From assembly GCF_030818895.1 (NCBI RefSeq), contig NZ_JAUTBA010000001.1, positions 3,658,001-3,722,000 on the forward strand: DNA of 64,000 nt, in the 5' to 3' direction. Source of the DNA: Sphingobacterium zeae (lineage in GTDB: Bacteria > Bacteroidota > Bacteroidia > Sphingobacteriales > Sphingobacteriaceae). Numbering within the stretch: position 1 is the stretch's first letter; every line of letters begins with the position of its first letter. Shown in pieces: positions 27,123 through 37,347 of the stretch. The translations under genes were made by a program, and so were the position numbers. Under the pieces are notes generated by a model. It saw nothing but the letters and a program-made list of their open reading frames with translations, was not told where the DNA came from and made no database searches.

Positions 27123-28637
27123 CTATTCCTCCAAAGCCTCACTGATCATTTTGATTAAAGCATTTTTGTTCTTTTCGGTATATGGATTAGGCGGATTCAT
27201 AGCCACCACATCATCATTTTTACTAATCAAGATCATAGTCGGATAAGAACCTATTTCATAATAGCGAATGATCGGATGTTTATCATTTTGTCCGCCAGTC
27301 CAGAGTTTTACATCAAATTTATCAGTATACTCTCCTTTTTGCAATGAATTCAACCAGTTTTCTCTTTTCTTATCGATCGAGATACTGACATATTTAAAAT
27401 TGGGATTATTTTTGAAATGTTCTTTTATAGGTTTCATATTTTTATGCAGCGCCAGGCATCCCCTGCATCCTGTAAACCAAAAATCCAACAAGACCACCTT
27501 CCCTTTCAAATCAGCATTGGTCACCATTTTTCCATTTTCGTCTTCCAATTTAAACTGAAATGACTTCGCTCGTGTTGTTCGCTTTTTTCTCAAATCACTT
27601 ACATACTGCCTAAAATCCTCATTTTTCATATTCCCCATTAGACTGGTGAGATACATATCATCTAAATACTCTTTCGTACCACGTATCAATAAAGATGAAA
27701 ATGCAACCTGATCGTACAAAGCACCATGATAGCGCTCTGAAATGAGTAAGTCAGCAAGTGCAACATTTGGTTTTATGCGTCTACCCAGCGGAGCCATTGT
27801 TTGCATCAGATCTGTAAAAGCCTTATAAGCTAAGAATTTCGGATATTCATTCGATGTCCCCCGATAGCGTTTCGGATCCCCATAAGATAGTTCATCCGTA
27901 TAATATTTGTTGTAATACCTCGCGACATACGATCGCACACTATCTGGACTGAAATCCACCAACCAGTTAATATGATTGATCTCATCCCATTTTGTACGTC
28001 CAATAAAATCATAATAGTGGGTATTTGCAGTCATCGTATCAAGAAGCTGAGCGTATGAGGTCACCAATTTCTTCGCTTCTAAACATGCATTTAGGTTTAT
28101 TGATTTATAGGCACTCAAATAGTCATTGATCTGCTTTTCCGTAGTTTTCTCATCAAAAGAACCGAAACTATTTTTTAGGGAAATAAGCCTATCGCTCAGT
28201 TTCTTTTTTAGTCTGAATAGCTCTAACTGGCAATCCAAAGAGGATTTTTGCCCTCCCGAGAAAGATACCCCATGTTGATACAACTGCATTTCCATGGGGT
28301 TATCTGCTTTTAGCATAAAGAAATTTCCACTATTCCCGATCAACCTATAATCGTCGGAAATATCTTTCGAATAATTCTTTGGCAACCGGATAAAAGCATA
28401 AAATGTAGCGGGTAAATTATCGAGGTCTATTTGAAACCGTCCATGCTTTACTTTCACTCTTACCTCTTCTCCTTTACCATACAAATTCTCCTGATCAACA
28501 AAATTAGTCGCATACCTAAAGAGGAATGAATCAACTTTTAGCTCCTTATCAATTTTACCATTAATCGTTAACTTTTGTGCGAAAAGTGCTGTTCCAAACG
28601 CAAAGAACAACATAAACAATATTTTTAATTTTAACAT
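27123..28637 (-). CDS. TlpA-like thiol-disulfide protein with N-terminal extension
   Basis: 504 residues with a signal peptide (LKILFMLFFAFGTALFA). The last 140 residues form a thioredoxin fold: GKVVLLDFWFTGCRGCLALH with the active-site CRGC, and the cis-proline in EIGSYPTMILIS. The first 350 residues are the long helical and beta extension typical of Bacteroidota periplasmic TlpA-family proteins. It should reduce or exchange disulfides of exported proteins. Its ATG overlaps the stop of susD (TAATG), so it is the third gene of the second Sus operon. Confidence 0.88.
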   Translation of the reverse strand: MLKLKILFMLFFAFGTALFAQKLTINGKIDKELKVDSFLFRYATNFVDQENLYGKGEEVRVKVKHGRFQIDLDNLPATFYAFIRLPKNYSKDISDDYRLIGNSGNFFMLKADNPMEMQLYQHGVSFSGGQKSSLDCQLELFRLKKKLSDRLISLKNSFGSFDEKTTEKQINDYLSAYKSINLNACLEAKKLVTSYAQLLDTMTANTHYYDFIGRTKWDEINHINWLVDFSPDSVRSYVARYYNKYYTDELSYGDPKRYRGTSNEYPKFLAYKAFTDLMQTMAPLGRRIKPNVALADLLISERYHGALYDQVAFSSLLIRGTKEYLDDMYLTSLMGNMKNEDFRQYVSDLRKKRTTRAKSFQFKLEDENGKMVTNADLKGKVVLLDFWFTGCRGCLALHKNMKPIKEHFKNNPNFKYVSISIDKKRENWLNSLQKGEYTDKFDVKLWTGGQNDKHPIIRYYEIGSYPTMILISKNDDVVAMNPPNPYTEKNKNALIKMISEALEE

Positions 28638-30013
28638 TATCTTATATTTTGAATTATTCCACTTCTATTAATTTCATCCTGAGGTATATTGAATACATAG
28701 CTAGGTGTATTAGGCTCAAGTCTATAAACGGCATCTCCTAATTTGCGCGATAGCACAATTCCTCTGCCCTCTTTGTTGAGACGCTTGATATCGTCCCAGC
28801 GCAGGCAACGCCATACCAATTCTTTTCGTCGTTCTTGGAGCACAAATTGCAAAGCCGATTGTTGATCTGCAAAGGCCACATGATTATATGTCCCGGTTTT
28901 ATAGCGATTTAACAGCAATCGCTCAATCGATAATGAAGCTTGATTGAGTTCGCCCCGCCTCACGAGGCACTCGATCTTATTGAGCAAAACTTCGTCGACA
29001 GCAAAGCCATTAAAAGGTGTTAATCCGGTGCCATTATAGCCACGCTTCACGGTATACTTTCCGGCCCCATTGTTGATAAAATAAATCGATAAGCGTAAGT
29101 CATTTGGAGCATACATTTTTATCAGCGTACTATCCACGAAAACTGTTTGGCTACTATTGATCTGACCAGAATTTCGATACACGCCAGTGGCGCCATACAT
29201 GATGAGTTCATCATTTGTCTTTGTAAATGGGGTATTCGACGTTTGCGAAACCTTATTATAATCGATCAACTTATCGTAGCGATTTAACAGGCTATCCGCA
29301 TACTGCTCCGCTTTATCGTACTCTCGTCTATACAGGTAGATCCTAGATAGTAGTGCAAAGGCTGCCAGTTTGGTTGCCCTGTTCCGTTCGGGTAAGGGTA
29401 TATCATAAGCAAGATAGCTGAGAGCGTTACTGAGGTCATCAAAAATAAAGTCATAGCACTCCTTTACTGTAGCCCTTTGCGAAGTATAGTCTATCGATGG
29501 GTCTTTCCGAATGGGGACGCCAAGATCAGTATGCTGCGTCAGTGCATCAAAAGGTACCGAAAAGTTCTTGACCAAATCAAAATAGGCTTTGGCCCTATGA
29601 AAAAGCGCCTGACCATAAATATCACGTAATGCAAATGTTAACTCACCTGTCTTAAACTGTTTTTCAACTTCGCTGATGATATTATTAGCGTAGAAAACAC
29701 TTTTGTATGGTGCGTTCCAGTCATTAATCTCCAACTCACCTCCAAATATATCCTTGGCCCATATATACGAATTGCGTTCCGTCGCTGTAGCAGAAGCCAG
29801 CCAATCCTTTTCCGTGCTGATGTAATATTCATCAGCTGCCAACTGGGGAAGTACACCCGTTACCCCAACCTGTTCCGAATTATCCAGTAGCCGCTGAAAA
29901 TCCTCCGCTTGTTCGGGTGTCAAAATGTTACTATTGGGAATTTCTTCGAGAAATTCTTTCGAACAGGCCGTTAAAACTGCCAGCAGGACGGTTATTAAAA
30001 TATATTTTTTCAT
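28637..30013 (-). CDS. SusD/RagB-family lipoprotein
   Basis: 458 residues. Lipoprotein signal (ILITVLLAVLTACS, lipobox LTAC) and then KEFLEEIPNSNILTPEQAED, the typical small-SusD opening. The middle has HRAKAYFDLVKNFSVPFD and YDKAEQYADSLLNRYDKL repeats, and the end AVYRLEPNTPSYVFNIPQDE. It starts 4 bases after the SusC-like frame and is coupled to the TlpA gene. Whether it works depends on the SusC partner, which is frameshifted in this sequence. Confidence 0.92.
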   Translation of the reverse strand: MKKYILITVLLAVLTACSKEFLEEIPNSNILTPEQAEDFQRLLDNSEQVGVTGVLPQLAADEYYISTEKDWLASATATERNSYIWAKDIFGGELEINDWNAPYKSVFYANNIISEVEKQFKTGELTFALRDIYGQALFHRAKAYFDLVKNFSVPFDALTQHTDLGVPIRKDPSIDYTSQRATVKECYDFIFDDLSNALSYLAYDIPLPERNRATKLAAFALLSRIYLYRREYDKAEQYADSLLNRYDKLIDYNKVSQTSNTPFTKTNDELIMYGATGVYRNSGQINSSQTVFVDSTLIKMYAPNDLRLSIYFINNGAGKYTVKRGYNGTGLTPFNGFAVDEVLLNKIECLVRRGELNQASLSIERLLLNRYKTGTYNHVAFADQQSALQFVLQERRKELVWRCLRWDDIKRLNKEGRGIVLSRKLGDAVYRLEPNTPSYVFNIPQDEINRSGIIQNIR

Positions 30014-30017
30014 ACTT

Positions 30018-33000
30018 TTAAAGGTTAAATTTCAAACCGAGCGTTGTTTCAAAGGGAGCTGGATAACCCGATAAGAAATTGGGATCCAGTCCTTGATCGT
30101 TTGCTTTCCATAAAAGCCCAATGTTGGAGCAGTATAGATAAAGATGCAATCTTGAAGATCGGTATCGCGTGAAGGGTGCAAAGGCATAGGAAATCCGGAT
30201 ATCCTGCAGTCGCAGCTGATCTCCTTTCACCGCTAAGGCGTCTGAATATTGGTAAAAACTCTCTCTATTTACATTAGCTGGATATACAAATGCTGGTACG
30301 GTGGTCCGGTTTTCATCTCCTGCATGCTGCCAGCGTTGGTCATAATCAGCAAATCGATAGCCTCCACTTATAAGACTGTTGGAATTAAAGGAATTAGGTC
30401 TTTTCAGATAATATCCAAGTTTATAAACGATATTAAAAGAAAGCTCCCAGTATTGAAACGAGACCGTATGCCGGAGACTGCCAAATTTTGTCGGAAGCCG
30501 AGAGCCAACAAAAATTTATACTTTGCCTGTCACTACTGTTGATAATGGCATTGTACTCATCCGTAATCCCCATATCACTTATCCCCATCGGATTACCATC
30601 TTCATCAAGACCTTTAAATCGGTATAGCACCAATGTATTAATAGGATATCCTTCTATCGGAATTATGCCTGTGCCGGAAACAATGTCCTTATTGGCTCCG
30701 GGGGTCCTATAATATCGCGTTACCTTATCTTTGACCTGATTAAAAATAAAGTCTGTTCTTACCTGAATTGCCTTCTTTTCAAACCAACTCAACCAAAGTT
30801 GAGCATCCACACCATGAGTCGATGTACGCGCTACGTTTCCATAAAATTCACCAACACCCACTTGTGGTGCAACGGGGCTCTGCCCCATTAGATCTTTGCC
30901 ATTTTTCTGAAAGTATTCCACCGTACCACCGACTCTACCTTTTAAGAGGCTAATGTCTACTCCAAAATTTAAATTTTGCACGCGCTCCCAACGCAGCGAA
31001 CTATTGGGCGGGTTTAAAATGACATCCATGGGCTTTCCCCACAAATTTGTGGTTCTATAGAGTTTTGAGGTTAGATAAGCCGTGGTACTTTTGTCGACGT
31101 TACCATTGTAACCATAGGTAGTCCGCATTTTTAAGTAATCCAGTTTATCGCTTTTAAGGAACTGTTTAAAATTATAGGAAGCCCCCATAGACCAAAGCGG
31201 GACACCCCTCTGATTGGCTGAGACACCAAATAGATTAGATTCATCCTTACGAATACTACCCGTTAAGGTAAAATTGTCACGATACGAATAAGAAAATAAA
31301 CCATACCAAGAACGGTTATTGTCCTGTTGCCGAATACGGCCGCCCCCCTTGCTGATCATGGAATAACCTCCATTGTGGTAAAGTGGAAAGTAACTGAAAA
31401 TATCAACTTCCGAGTAGCTTTCCAGTTTTGGATTATAGCCATACAAAGATCCGGGGCTGTCAAAAAGACTTTTATCTTTACGCCATTCCATCCCAATTAG
31501 GCCACTAATCCGATGCAATCGGCCTAAACGTTCATCCCAATCAAGCTGCACGCGTCCATAGTGAGACTGCATTCTTGTCTCACTTGAATCGAAAATATCT
31601 CCCAAAGGAATCGGCCGAGCGACAGTTTTAGTAATAAGATCAACCTGAGAGAACTGATTGACCAAATTACGCGTATAGAAAGACCGTTGATCATACAAGG
31701 TGCTGTTATCGATCCAATTGTTGCTCATCAGATAATCAGCAGCAATTTTGAACGAACGATATATCTTCGAGCTAATGCCTAATTGAAATCGGAGCTGCTG
31801 ATCTATACCCCGATATTGTGTCAAGCCATTTTGCACTTCTTCTAAAGGCCGGTATTTCCAATCCAACAAGTAGCCATTACCGACGGTATCTGTATACGAT
31901 CTTCTTAACGTGCTCATTGTGGCGGCTTCCAGTGCCCGTTCATTATCTGCCAGTCGTTCATACGGATACAACGGAGTATAACCATACGCATTACTTTCTG
32001 TGTTGGTATTTTTCACATACCAGAGATCGGTACTCACTTGCAGATAGTCCTTTATTATATTCCACTGGTTGTTATTGCGGATATTTAAACGTGTATTGTC
32101 GGCTGTCGCACTTTCGCTCAAGGAACGATCATAAGCCAAAGAGATGAGACTTCGTACCCGATCAGAACCAGCTGTAATACTAAGTTGTTGCTGATTTTGA
32201 ATTTTGTTTCGGTAGAAGTATTTAGTCAGCTCGTCACGCACATCTACGGCCCTATATCTATCAATTTCGGCGTTTGCCACATCCATATCTAAATTCCCGG
32301 ACCTCACCTTTTCGAGCAGGCTGACGACTGGTGAAATATTTTTATAGACCGTATTGATATCCTTGTCATAATAGCCTCTTTGGAAAAGATCGATTTCCGA
32401 ATCTATAAATTCACTCGAGCTAAGCTGTTTTTGGTAAAACAAGTTAGGCTTTTTGGCGATCAGGAAATTTGAAGTAAAATCAATTGTCGTTTTCGTTTTA
32501 CCCTTCTTTGTCGTAAGGACAATGACGCCATTTCCGGACCGCACACCCCATATTGATGCTGCTGTTGCATCTTTAAGAACGGTTACACTTTCTATATCAT
32601 TGGGATTAATATTATCAAGATCACCTTCAAAAGGGAAGTTATCGACTACAATCAGTGGACGCGTATTTGAGAATAGCGTACTGCGGCCTCTAACACTGAG
32701 GCCATCAGGATTTCCAGCATTCTCATCAAGCAACAGACCATTTGTAACACCATCCAACCTCGATAAAATATTCATTGCTGGATTGCGTTGCAAAGCTTTA
32801 TTATCCACCTGCACAAAACTTCCTGTGGCTCGTTCTTTTGGAATCTTTTGGTAGCCGGTACTCACCACCTCCACTTCGTTCAATTGATTCTCCAATGGTA
32901 TTAATTGAACAGCCATTGATACCCCTGCGACATAGGATAGCTCTAAGCGCTTGAATCCCATATGGGAAAACGAAACAGTACCTTTGGGATTGATGACGTG

Positions 33001-33240
33001 TAGTGAAAAGGAACCATCAACTTTAGTAGAACCTCTACCCTTTTCCCCTTCGACTCGGATGGAGACACCTTGGATCGGTTTACCGTCAATAGACGATACG
33101 ACGGTACCGCTGATGGAGAGCAACCCTTCCGCCCCGCTGTCCTTGCGGGGCGTTTGAGCTAATAAACTAAACATATGAACTATAAGGAACAGGATTAGAA
33201 TTGCCCTTATATGAAACATTCCTTTTGAGGTCTTAGGCAT
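30018..33240 (-). pseudogene. SusC/RagA-family transporter with a one-base frameshift
   Basis: The N-terminal frame (ATG at 33240, signal IRAILILFLIVHMFSLLA) runs through the regulatory-like domain, the block VVSTGYQKIPKERATGSF, the plug (IVVDNFPFEGDLDNINPNDI, VTVLKDATAASIWGVRSGNG) and most of the barrel, and stops at 30433. The missing C-terminus is present in another frame down to 30018, ending FETTLGLKFNL. Taking out one A from the run of five at 30510-30514 joins the two into one frame of 1073 codons with convincing barrel sequence through the join (GSRLPTKFGSLRHTVSFQYW). A start far upstream at 33420 is possible but adds implausible sequence. Confidence 0.88.
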
Positions 33241-33437
33241 CGGTATAAGGGTACATACCGACGTGATCTGCCGAAGACTATATACTATACAACTGTGGGA
33301 GTACTTTTTATCCCACGCGCAGTGCACTTTTTTTAAATTATTTTTTATGGCACCTTTTATAGCTGCCAGATATGCTACCTTATCCAATAAGGCAGCCATC
33401 AGATTTGATCTGTTTGTCATCTGCTTATTGTTAAAGG

Positions 33438-33812
33438 TTATTCGCCTAAGCGTTTAAAAATGTCGTGAATCCGCTTTGTCATCGCGAGTTCTTGTCTCGT
33501 TATCTGGGTGGTATCAGCATCAGAAATATCAATGCTATCGATTGCAATGGCATTGGTATGGGCCATAAAATAGGCTACAACCAAACGAAACAAATCCGCT
33601 GTAAAAACCTGTTTGTGGCTGACTACATAAATTTCGTTCATGTAATTAGTATCGGTATGGTTCTTCAGTAATAGATCGAGTGTTCGCTGAATACTGATGA
33701 GGTCGTATTTGACCCAAAATTCTTCAATTTTTTGAACAGGGTCGTACCCTTCATCGTGTATTTCATATAGAGCGAGGTCTAGCGCTATTAAATTTCTATA
33801 TTTTTGGTTCAT
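33438..33812 (-). CDS. Hypothetical protein upstream of the second Sus operon
   Basis: 124 residues, mostly helical and acidic (IALDLALYEIHDEGYDPVQK, DLISIQRTLDLLLKNHTDTN, RQELAMTKRIHDIFKRLGE). No signal peptide, membrane helix or known motif. It is on the same strand as the Sus genes, about 200 bases before the SusC start, and may be a small regulator or accessory of that locus, though nothing in the sequence proves it. Confidence 0.55.
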   Translation of the reverse strand: MNQKYRNLIALDLALYEIHDEGYDPVQKIEEFWVKYDLISIQRTLDLLLKNHTDTNYMNEIYVVSHKQVFTADLFRLVVAYFMAHTNAIAIDSIDISDADTTQITRQELAMTKRIHDIFKRLGE

Positions 33813-34764
33813 TTTATAGGTTCAATCAAGATGACTTTAGGCTACCCGAACGATTGATACGGACATAGCTTTCCCCTTTGCATTTTTCTGCAAAAAAAAA
33901 GGTTGTCATTTGCAGTTTATTTTAAAAACTACATGTATAACAAATAAAAAATTAACGAATCCGCAAAACGCCAAAAAGTTAGTTACAAGTCATCAATAGG
34001 GGTCGTTATGGCGTTTCCTCTCGGAAAGAATAAAAAAACCCGATCTATAATATAGATTTACAATACAGAATTATAGTTTTTAAATTTGCTGTTTAAAAAT
34101 AAAAATACTACATTTAAGGTGTCTAAAGTCTCGCAAGAGCAATTTTATTAATTACACAAAATTAAAGGGTGTAGTGTGTCTTATACAGATCGGGAAACCT
34201 AGTCTAAGGGCCTTTCTAGTGCATACCGATTCGGCACGAACTATAATGCGGATGCCGCTATCCCCTATTTTGGTTTATATTGTTTAACCTGATTATTCTG
34301 GAGCCCGAATAATCTTACTAATTAGAATTAAATTGGAAAACCGAATACTCACTTCCTTGAGATAAGTCTGGCATTTTTGGCAGTGTTTAAATCGTTTTGT
34401 CATAATCATTTTGGTTATAAAACGATTCGACCCGAAAAACTTAAGTAAAAAAGGCGGCTAAATAGACCAGTTGGCGCCTCATAACTTAAGTTCATGGTTC
34501 CGCCAGAAACCTCCTTCTCATCCGAAGATTCAAAGGTCGCCACAAAAGTTAACGAGGAACGCCATACTGGAATATTAAGCTAATATAAACAATTCCAGCA
34601 ATAGGCGATCACTCGGACAACTCGTGGCAATCTGGCGGATTTAGAACGAGTCGACATCGTTAGTGTTGGATCGCTCCTTCACTCAGTGTCGCTACAAATA
34701 CAAAACAAAGATATATAAATAATTAGAAATATACAAATTAATCGAATTCTATTTTTAAAATTTT
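33813..34764. other. 952-bp intergenic region at the edge of the defence island
   Basis: No gene is supported on either strand. Two short palindromes are present: GATTATTC-TGGAGCCC-GAATAATC (34291-34314) and AATCGTTTT...AAAACGATT (34390-34427, with partial inner pairing). The base composition changes to more AT-rich after it, so it marks the border of the accessory region. No tRNA gene or integrase was found here. Confidence 0.5.
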
Positions 34765-35394
34765 ATGGAGAACTCCAGCGAAGGTAAATTTAGGGAGAAA
34801 GCTAAGATATTTAGGTTGCATTTTAATCTTTCTGAGGAAGATATTGATCAATTGCTTAAGGGGAAAGACTTAGTGTATTCAAAGGTAGAATCTGGGAAAA
34901 GGACAATTACTTTGGAACTAGCGGAAAGCTACCCATTTGTAATATTCGGTATTGATTATTGCGTATTTAAGAGAGACGAGACAACGTTTCCTGAATATGA
35001 AAAACTTCCATTGGCGACACGAGAATTACTCGAAAGTAAGTCAAATGCAGGAAATAAAGTTGGTTCGAAAGGAACAAAAAACAAAGCGAGCTATGTCGTA
35101 ATCGTGATTAAAGATTTTAAGGAAGGTCATAAATTCATTAAGTCGGAGATAATTTCCGTTCTACCCTCGCCCCTCAATCTTGAAAAATCAATTGACTGGA
35201 ATAAGGGCTTGTTAAAAGGACTTGTGAAAAATACAAATACATCAAAGAATTGGGTAGACGAGAATGGAAAAAAGCACAGGGAAGCTATTTATGAGATGAT
35301 TAAAGAAGTTGACGTTAAACTTTTAGAGAAAGCAAAAAAAAGTTTCGATCAAGAGGCATTAAAAGAATTCGAAGAAAAATTAAGGGAAAAATAA
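34765..35394 (+). CDS. XRE-like helix-turn-helix protein
   Basis: 209 residues. The first 70 resemble an XRE-type DNA-binding domain (REKAKIFRLHFNLSEEDID, VYSKVESGKRTITLELAESY, PFVIFGIDYCVF), in which the LSEEDIDQLL helix precedes the recognition helix. The rest is lysine-rich (SKGTKNKASYVVIVIKDF) with a C-terminal helical tail (KAKKSFDQEALKEFEEKLRE) and no known domain. It is followed after 12 bases by a gene of unknown function on the same strand, so the pair is probably one operon. A regulator of neighbouring defence genes is possible. Confidence 0.6.
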   Translation: MENSSEGKFREKAKIFRLHFNLSEEDIDQLLKGKDLVYSKVESGKRTITLELAESYPFVIFGIDYCVFKRDETTFPEYEKLPLATRELLESKSNAGNKVGSKGTKNKASYVVIVIKDFKEGHKFIKSEIISVLPSPLNLEKSIDWNKGLLKGLVKNTNTSKNWVDENGKKHREAIYEMIKEVDVKLLEKAKKSFDQEALKEFEEKLREK

Positions 35395-35406
35395 ATAGAG
35401 GATGAA

Positions 35407-35925
35407 ATGACAAAGAAAGTATCTGGCGTAAGTATGGGACAGGTTGATTTTGGAATTATACCAATAGAGGGATTTTCCGGTGGTATTTGGGAAACCGACG
35501 AAATAATAGTTGGAGAGAATGAAATCGACAACTTTTGTTATATCTTTCTATTTCCCTCAGATGAAGATGACTATTCTTCTGGATGCAGTGAACGTAAATT
35601 TCAACTTTGTTTTGCTTTTGCCGGACATTTACATCAATGGAAATTTGAGAAAAATACTATTGTCTATTATTTCATAATTGGCAATAGCATCGTTCCTAAC
35701 ATACCGGCTTTGTCTCATCCGTCAATTCATCTCTTAAGACAGTTTCCATCTATAAATCTAACCAATTTTGAATTCGATAAAGTGAAATATGAATTTACTA
35801 GAATTCACGAAGAAATGAATAGGCTTGATATGCTTGAAGGAATTATTTTTCTACGTATAGATATCATTTTCGATGAGACATACAGGTTTATTGAGAAAAG
35901 GTATGCAAATAATACAAATACTTAA
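35407..35925 (+). CDS. Hypothetical protein paired with the HTH gene
   Basis: 172 residues, rich in aromatic and acidic residues (GGIWETDEIIVGENEIDNFC, CYIFLFPSDEDDYSSGC, CFAFAGHLHQWKFEKNTIVY). No signal peptide or catalytic motif was recognised; a histidine pair in GHLHQW is noted. It may be the effector or partner of the upstream HTH protein, judged only from the 12-base gap. Composition is AT-rich as in the rest of the island. Confidence 0.5.
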   Translation: MTKKVSGVSMGQVDFGIIPIEGFSGGIWETDEIIVGENEIDNFCYIFLFPSDEDDYSSGCSERKFQLCFAFAGHLHQWKFEKNTIVYYFIIGNSIVPNIPALSHPSIHLLRQFPSINLTNFEFDKVKYEFTRIHEEMNRLDMLEGIIFLRIDIIFDETYRFIEKRYANNTNT

Positions 35926-35966
35926 CACATTAAAACAAAAATACAATAACAAATAAACTAAAAACT

Positions 35967-36185
35967 ATGTTATCAATCGGATTATTAATGTACGTTATTT
36001 ACGGAGGATTTATTGCCATCTGTCTTTTCGGGCTGTACCTTGTTCTATCAAGTCTCCTCGGCAAATATCTAATAGCGAAACGCGATCACACCGCAGCACT
36101 GCGCGAACAAAATGAAATTCTAAGGGATATTGTAAAAGCTGTTAAACCTAGGGATAATAATTTCCCACCTCCTCCCAATGTATGA
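35967..36185 (+). CDS. Small single-pass membrane protein
   Basis: 72 residues. One long membrane helix (LLMYVIYGGFIAICLFGLYL, then VLSSLLG) is followed by a charged cytoplasmic tail (KRDHTAALREQNEILRDIVK) of coiled-coil character and a proline-rich end (NNFPPPPNV). Function unknown. It follows the two-gene unit above after 41 bases on the same strand. Confidence 0.5.
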   Translation: MLSIGLLMYVIYGGFIAICLFGLYLVLSSLLGKYLIAKRDHTAALREQNEILRDIVKAVKPRDNNFPPPPNV

Positions 36186-36246
36186 GGAAAGATTGTTTTC
36201 GTTTATCAGGGAGAAAGGCGACCAATTATTGTGAAAAGTTATTACA

Positions 36247-36393
36247 ATGAAAGAAAAGCGTAATCCGAAATGGCGGCCAGACGAGCTGATTCTAGCGTTG
36301 GATTTATATTTCCAATGGGAACCAGGTCAGATCGATGCTAGAAATCCGTTGGCTGTTAAATTATCCGATAATTTAAAGGAGTCAACCATTTAA
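36247..36393 (+). pseudogene. HNH restriction endonuclease, N-terminal remnant
   Basis: The frame codes for 48 residues beginning MKEKRNPKWRPDELILALDL, followed by YFQWEPGQIDARNPLAVKLS. This is the standard N-terminus of a family of HNH restriction endonucleases (RNPKW.rDELILALDLYF) as I know it. The stop at 36391 cuts it to a stub with no HNH part, and no continuation was seen in other frames before 36507. It is a decayed relative of the kind of enzyme interrupted at 48641-52049, though that one has a different N-terminus. Confidence 0.65.
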
Positions 36394-36507
36394 TTCGATA
36401 ACAATGAATATGAATAGAAATCACTAATCATTGTATCAATAAAATTAAATAAAAATTCAAGTTCAATTTTACATATAATATAATTAAAATAATCTAATAT
36501 TAAAGAT

Positions 36508-36900
36508 ATGCCAAAAGCAGGAGACCAATTCATTTCGACTTTAAAGAAAACACATTTAGGTTGGGGAACTCATAGATATACCAACTCTAGGCCAGCAATA
36601 AAAAATGAAGGATATATTCCAATACCTTCACGATATGCTAAGGGATTTTATATCACTAATTTACACGAAACTAGACAATCTAATATTTATAAGTTTAGCA
36701 CCAGTGATGGCTACCTTATTGATAAAGAATTAAAGGCATCAGGAAACACTAAAAAAGGTGATAAATTTGCAAAGAATCTCCATGGTAATAATGATCTAAA
36801 GCTTTTAGGTAGCTGGTTTAATCATATCGGCGCTAAGATTGGAGACAAAATTAAAGTTGAGTTTAAATCTTCAAACGAGATATTGCTAACTAAAATATAG
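36508..36900 (+). CDS. Stand-alone B3-like DNA-recognition protein (putative)
   Basis: 130 residues. The block NEGYIPIPSRYAKGFYITN parallels NEVYIPIPREFHEKYPDFF in the restriction enzyme at 38573, and its ending (LLGSWFNHIGAKIGDKIKVE) parallels LGQWLLVDVLGLKDRQLVTR in the same enzyme. The order of both blocks is the same, so the small protein looks like an isolated version of the enzyme's C-terminal B3-like DNA-binding domain. It carries no nuclease part. It lies 447 bases upstream of the methyltransferase on the same strand. A role in site recognition, control or protection is open. Confidence 0.55.
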   Translation: MPKAGDQFISTLKKTHLGWGTHRYTNSRPAIKNEGYIPIPSRYAKGFYITNLHETRQSNIYKFSTSDGYLIDKELKASGNTKKGDKFAKNLHGNNDLKLLGSWFNHIGAKIGDKIKVEFKSSNEILLTKI

Positions 36901-37347
36901 TTAAGCTAGTATTATAAGGCAATAGAAACTGGTGTTCCAGTTGAATAAATAAGAAAGCGCATGGAGTAAAGCTGATGGACTGTTGGTATAAAATGCCATC
37001 TGACACGTTCTTTTCCCATGCGTTTTTACATCTAAAATCTGAATAGCTCGATAGGTTAAAAGCCTGTGTTTGCGACGATAGTTTGTTAGATTTGTAATTT
37101 GTTCAATGCTAAGCAACCACCTCTTGAATATATTTTAATATAATATTAGGCTACTATACTTTCGCTTTTTTTTATCTTATAGCCATGTAAGTGTTAATTA
37201 ATGGCATTTCAATATTGCTATAAAGAATAAAATACTCCCGTTCAGACATTTATATTTTGCAATTTACTCTTTAGCAATACTATATAAGATCATTAGCAAA
37301 TCAGTCCAACGAAATTGCTATATTGCGACAGAATATAAGGGTTTTAG
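36901..37347. other. 447-bp intergenic region before the methyltransferase
   Basis: I see no supported gene. A 71-codon frame on the minus strand (36901-37116) is not recognisable and has no clear start context. The AT-rich part from about 37120 probably holds the methyltransferase promoter. Confidence 0.4.

Noticed and set aside
33241..33420. N-terminal extension of the second SusC to a start at 33420
   Set aside because: The added 60 residues lack any signal or domain, while the ATG at 33240 gives a proper signal peptide.
34470..34700. A more GC-balanced patch in the 952-bp gap that looked like an RNA gene or gene remnant
   Set aside because: No tRNA arms, no tmRNA pattern and no frame longer than a few dozen codons with sensible content.
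36901..37116. 71-codon minus-strand frame between the small B3-like gene and the methyltransferase
   Set aside because: No recognisable protein pattern; the C-terminal hydrophobic end alone is not enough evidence.
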